NCBI GenBank assembly: GCA_947627115.1
Contig: CANQUQ010000001.1
Coordinates: 124,001 to 188,000 of the forward strand
Length of the DNA stretch: 64,000 nucleotides
From: an uncultured Acetatifactor sp.
GTDB taxonomy: Bacteria; Bacillota; Clostridia; Lachnospirales; Lachnospiraceae
Reading direction: 5' to 3'
A program made the translations under genes and the position numbers. The notes beneath the pieces were generated by a model. The model did no database searches. It worked only from the letters and a program-made list of their open reading frames with translations, and was not told the DNA's origin. Positions 62,960 to 64,000 of this stretch are shown piece by piece (position 1 is the first letter of the stretch; every line of letters starts with the position of its first letter).

Positions 62960-63619
62960 TCAGAGCATTTTTTCTTCTCCGCAGAAGCATACCTTTTCCC
63001 CTGTCTTCAGAAAAAAGTATTCGCCGCCGCAGCTCTCACTTCCCGCAAGCCTCATCAGAACAGATCTCATGCGCTCATCCAGTCTGTGATACACTCGCCT
63101 GTCGACCCAGGGCAGGTCCCGCAGATATTCTCTCTGCGCCTCATCCAATTTCTGAAGCAGCTCCTCAAAACGACCGGGCTCTCTGTGCTCCAACAGCCCG
63201 AAATCACAGGACACATAAGAAGCGTCCTCACCGTTTACAGCAAGCTTTTCCCGCAGCATATCCCAAAGGGCTTCCGGGTCTCTGCGCACGGTAATCTCCT
63301 TCCACCGTATCGGACCGCCCGACCTCTGCGGTTCCGACACACGCCGAAAGCTGGCCCTGCCGTACTCATTATATTCCCGCACATAGGAGACCTTCTTTCC
63401 CGTTGTGCCGTCCGGTTCCTCTAACAGAAGGATTCCCGTCTCGATCAATCTGTTCCACATCTCCTTTTGTACCCGCTCAAAAGAGGCGGGAAAATCCAGT
63501 CGTTCCATGATCTGCTTTGTAGAATAACCCATATCGGTCAGATGACGGATGGCTCCGCCGTTGGCTGCCTCATTTGTGAAGTTGGTCAGAGCATTCTGAA
63601 AAAAAGAGCGTTCCGGCAT
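62960..63619 (-). CDS. Hypothetical protein, conserved-looking
   Basis: 219 residues, cytoplasmic, rich in charged residues. It begins with a helix region (NALTNFTNEAANGGAIRHLTDMGYSTKQIMERLDFP) that looks like a small helix-turn-helix or helical-bundle fold, and ends with a pair of beta strands (GGEYFFLKTGEKVCFCG). No family is recognised. The ATG at 63619 has GGAGAGG upstream. It follows the aldolase gene by about 170 nt on the same strand with a terminator between. Confidence 0.65.
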   Translation of the reverse strand: MPERSFFQNALTNFTNEAANGGAIRHLTDMGYSTKQIMERLDFPASFERVQKEMWNRLIETGILLLEEPDGTTGKKVSYVREYNEYGRASFRRVSEPQRSGGPIRWKEITVRRDPEALWDMLREKLAVNGEDASYVSCDFGLLEHREPGRFEELLQKLDEAQREYLRDLPWVDRRVYHRLDERMRSVLMRLAGSESCGGEYFFLKTGEKVCFCGEEKML

Positions 63620-63694
63620 ACTTTTCCTCTCCTGTGGGCGCAATATTGTTCCGCTCGTCCGTCACCCGCTAAGTCAAAACATAAGATCCGGGTA

Positions 63695-63731
63695 AAATAA
63701 TCCCCCAGCTATTGTGAAGAATAGCCGGGGG
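63695..63731 (-). terminator. Terminator of the aldolase gene
   Basis: CCCCCAGCTATT pairs with AATAGCCGGGGG (one mismatch), followed on the minus strand by ATTATTTTACC, 55 nt after the fba stop. Confidence 0.75.
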
Positions 63732-63786
63732 TATTATCAGAACAATTTAAGAACCCAACGATCCGATCTGATATGTTCTCAGCGTT

Positions 63787-64000
63787 TTATGCTTTTCCGT
63801 CGGAGCCAAGAACATTTTTGATCTTATGAGCGACCATATCCTTTACGGCCTGGCGGGCAGGCTTCAGATACTGGCGGGGATCGAAGTGATCCGGATGCTC
63901 CGCAAAGTATTTACGGATATTGCCCGTCATGGCAAGACGGATATCGGAATCAATATTGATCTTACATACGGCAAGCTCGGCTGCCTTGCGGAGCTGTTCC
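63787..64000 (-). CDS. fba: Class II fructose-bisphosphate aldolase, 3' end only
   Basis: The minus strand reads EQLRKAAELAVCKINIDSDI and, further on, HFDPRQYLKPARQAVKDMV, ending NVLGSDGKA and a stop. This is the C-terminus of class II FBP aldolase, whose CKINIDSDxR motif binds phosphate and substrate. The gene continues beyond the window. It was missed by the ORF track because its start lies outside. Confidence 0.95.
   Translation of the reverse strand, partial: EQLRKAAELAVCKINIDSDIRLAMTGNIRKYFAEHPDHFDPRQYLKPARQAVKDMVAHKIKNVLGSDGKA

Overview
The window looks like a chromosomal segment of a Clostridia, most likely Lachnospiraceae (family-level inference). It has a type III glutamine synthetase, an ireB-ruvX-yrzB operon, the hrcA-grpE-dnaK-dnaJ order under a perfect CIRCE element, a DUF6465-type Lys/Ala-rich protein, and mostly GC-rich, tightly packed minus-strand operons. 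I saw no rRNA, tRNA, insertion sequence or CRISPR array.

Layout. 0.1-6.2 kb: a polymerase/ligase-like membrane protein with a repeat-bearing outer loop, glnN with a terminator-like hairpin in its leader, and a GT-C-like membrane protein. 6.2-12.2 kb: one long operon, ireB-ruvX-yrzB-fur-rnj-ylbF-mltG-like-trmR-trhP, which joins RNA decay, metal regulation and wobble-uridine modification. 12.2-19.8 kb: mtaB, a divergent HPr-like protein without the active histidine, cysteine desulfurase plus thiI, rsmE, prmA and a second O-antigen-ligase-like protein. 19.8-24.8 kb: the class I heat-shock operon.

24.9-31.6 kb holds the most unusual locus. One lipoprotein fuses a polar-amino-acid binding domain to a MetQ/NlpA domain. 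The same operon carries MetN and MetI plus two polar-amino-acid permeases and their ATPase. A LysR gene lies upstream, with a T-N11-A dyad placed correctly in front of the operon promoter.

31.7-47.2 kb: DUF6465, uppP, a patatin, an aminotransferase, a glycerol/glycerol-3-phosphate catabolic operon, a MATE pump, hflKC, an ammonium channel fused to a PII domain, an acetyltransferase and a cyclophilin. 47.3-57.2 kb is an accessory stretch: decayed sensor, receiver and HD-GYP genes, an ECF sigma/anti-sigma pair, a frameshifted AbrB-type antitoxin overlapping an AT-rich two-part ORF of unknown function, an Rpn-type nuclease, a TetR/ABC/FtsX module and a lipoprotein. 57.2-64 kb: an operon with an Fe-alcohol dehydrogenase, an FMN 2-hydroxyacid oxidase-like protein, a TIM-barrel protein and a prolyl-tRNA-deacylase-like protein; then a FIST-GGDEF protein, an unknown protein and the 3' end of class II aldolase.

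Functions are read from motifs and remembered family features. No database search was run. Promoters and terminators are pattern matches only.
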